Positions 63,385 through 64,000 of a DNA stretch of 64,000 nt are shown piece after piece (position 1 is the first letter of the stretch; each line of letters opens with the position of its first letter). The stretch comes from Steromphala cineraria (taxonomy: Eukaryota; Mollusca; Gastropoda; Trochida; Trochidae), in contig OU744725.1 in assembly GCA_916613615.1 (NCBI GenBank), forward strand, positions 61,884,575 to 61,948,574, read 5' to 3'. The position numbers and the translations under genes were made by a program. The notes beneath the pieces were generated by a model. The model made no database searches. It saw only the letters and a program-made list of their open reading frames with translations, and was not told where the DNA came from.

Positions 63385-63544
63385 CTAATGACAAAATGGA
63401 AAACATATTTATTTGTTGAGAATGGCAGAAATATTGATAATCAAATTCTAAAAATATTCCTATTTCACGTTATCTCGTTTTCCAAAAGATCAAATCATGT
63501 ACTATGTAGCAGGGTGACATTTAAGCATTCGTACAGACATTTGC

Positions 63545-63895
63545 AAGAGGGGTGTCCTATAATGACTTGAACTGTCAGAGTGTCTGACTCCCAATTTGGA
63601 AGTCCTAGGTTCGAATCCCGATGGAGGTGATCTCATCTATTTTGTTATAATTGGCACCAAAGGTAGGGCAAAGGGCAACTCCCTACACTCTGAGGGTGAG
63701 TATGTCCAACTGAGGTGCTTGACTCAAAATGGACTGATCTAAGGACAAGCCCCTTTGTTGAGGATGTTGCATGTAGTAGGGTGAGATGTAAGCTATCTCT
63801 TACAGTAAGCAAATCCCTAAGTGTCTGACTTTCAACTAGGAGGTCCCTGGTTTGAATCCTCGTGGAGGTGATGTCACAATCACATCGGTTACAAC
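63545..63895 (+). mobile_element. Two tRNA-derived SINE relics
   Basis: Copies at about 63560-63635 and 63790-63875 share GTGTCTGACT, a box B (GGTTCGAATCCCG / GGTTTGAATCCTCG) and TGGAGGTGATGTCA or TGGAGGTGATCTCA. The stems do not fold as a tRNA, so these are not tRNA genes. Confidence 0.6.
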
Positions 63896-64000
63896 TTTTA
63901 GAAAGCTATGCTATCAATATTTCAAAACAATATTTTCACATGTTGTGTTTCGTTAGTTGACTATACCTTCCTGCAAGCCAAATACTGGAATATATGTATA

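Noticed and set aside
1..64000. TEL1, DNA-PKcs, ATR or mTOR instead of ATM
   Set aside because: The collinear blocks ([58 protein letters not shown]) are specific to metazoan ATM in this order.

Overview
The window looks like invertebrate nuclear DNA, most likely from a mollusc or another lophotrochozoan. The evidence is long AT-rich introns with GT-AG boundaries, abundant short non-autonomous transposons, tRNA-derived SINE relics, and dispersed repeats that end in runs of the tetramer GGAC. I cannot name the species. Nothing in it looks prokaryotic.

One gene fills the window: ATM, the DNA-damage checkpoint kinase of the PI3K-like kinase family, on the minus strand. I placed 44 coding exons, from 63384 down to 1. 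Every exon joins the next with a matching codon phase, and together they give one uninterrupted reading frame of 7,204 nt (2,401 codons). It follows human ATM from about residue 25 into the end of the FAT region. The first exon or exons (start codon, TAN motif), the promoter, and the exons for the kinase domain and FATC lie outside the window. Residue numbers below count from the first codon of the exon at 63256-63384, and exons are called e1 to e44 in gene order.

The introns hold the unusual content. At about a dozen exon edges the splice junction itself has been copied into the adjoining intron. Four copies grew into clear minisatellites. A 49-bp array of 261 junctions (2906-15703) carries the 5' splice site of e40. 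A 72-bp array of about 40 junctions (49913-52790) carries the 3' splice site of e6. A 91-bp array of 9 junctions (46925-47745) carries the 5' splice site of e7. A run of about 120-bp units (22388-23180) carries the 3' splice site of e31. Smaller versions flank e3, e9, e15, e17, e27, e32 and e39, and possibly e1 and e20. The 72-bp array is a multiple of three and stays open for about 21 units next to e6, so alternative acceptor use would add 24-residue blocks in frame. The 49-bp and 91-bp arrays would instead lead quickly to stop codons.

Other intronic content: two Helitron/HINE-like elements full of nuclear-receptor half-sites (18969-19992, 48130-49472); a hAT-type MITE with an 8-bp target duplication (39304-40310); two MITEs with 9-bp duplications (44920-45112, 59303-59542); TA-flanked elements (28521-28685, 53602-53761, 55487-57777); a TTAA-flanked element (26358-26838); a LINE 3' fragment (42985-43466); SINE relics; and at least three dispersed repeats ending in a GGAC run. 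I see no second protein-coding gene and no convincing functional RNA gene.
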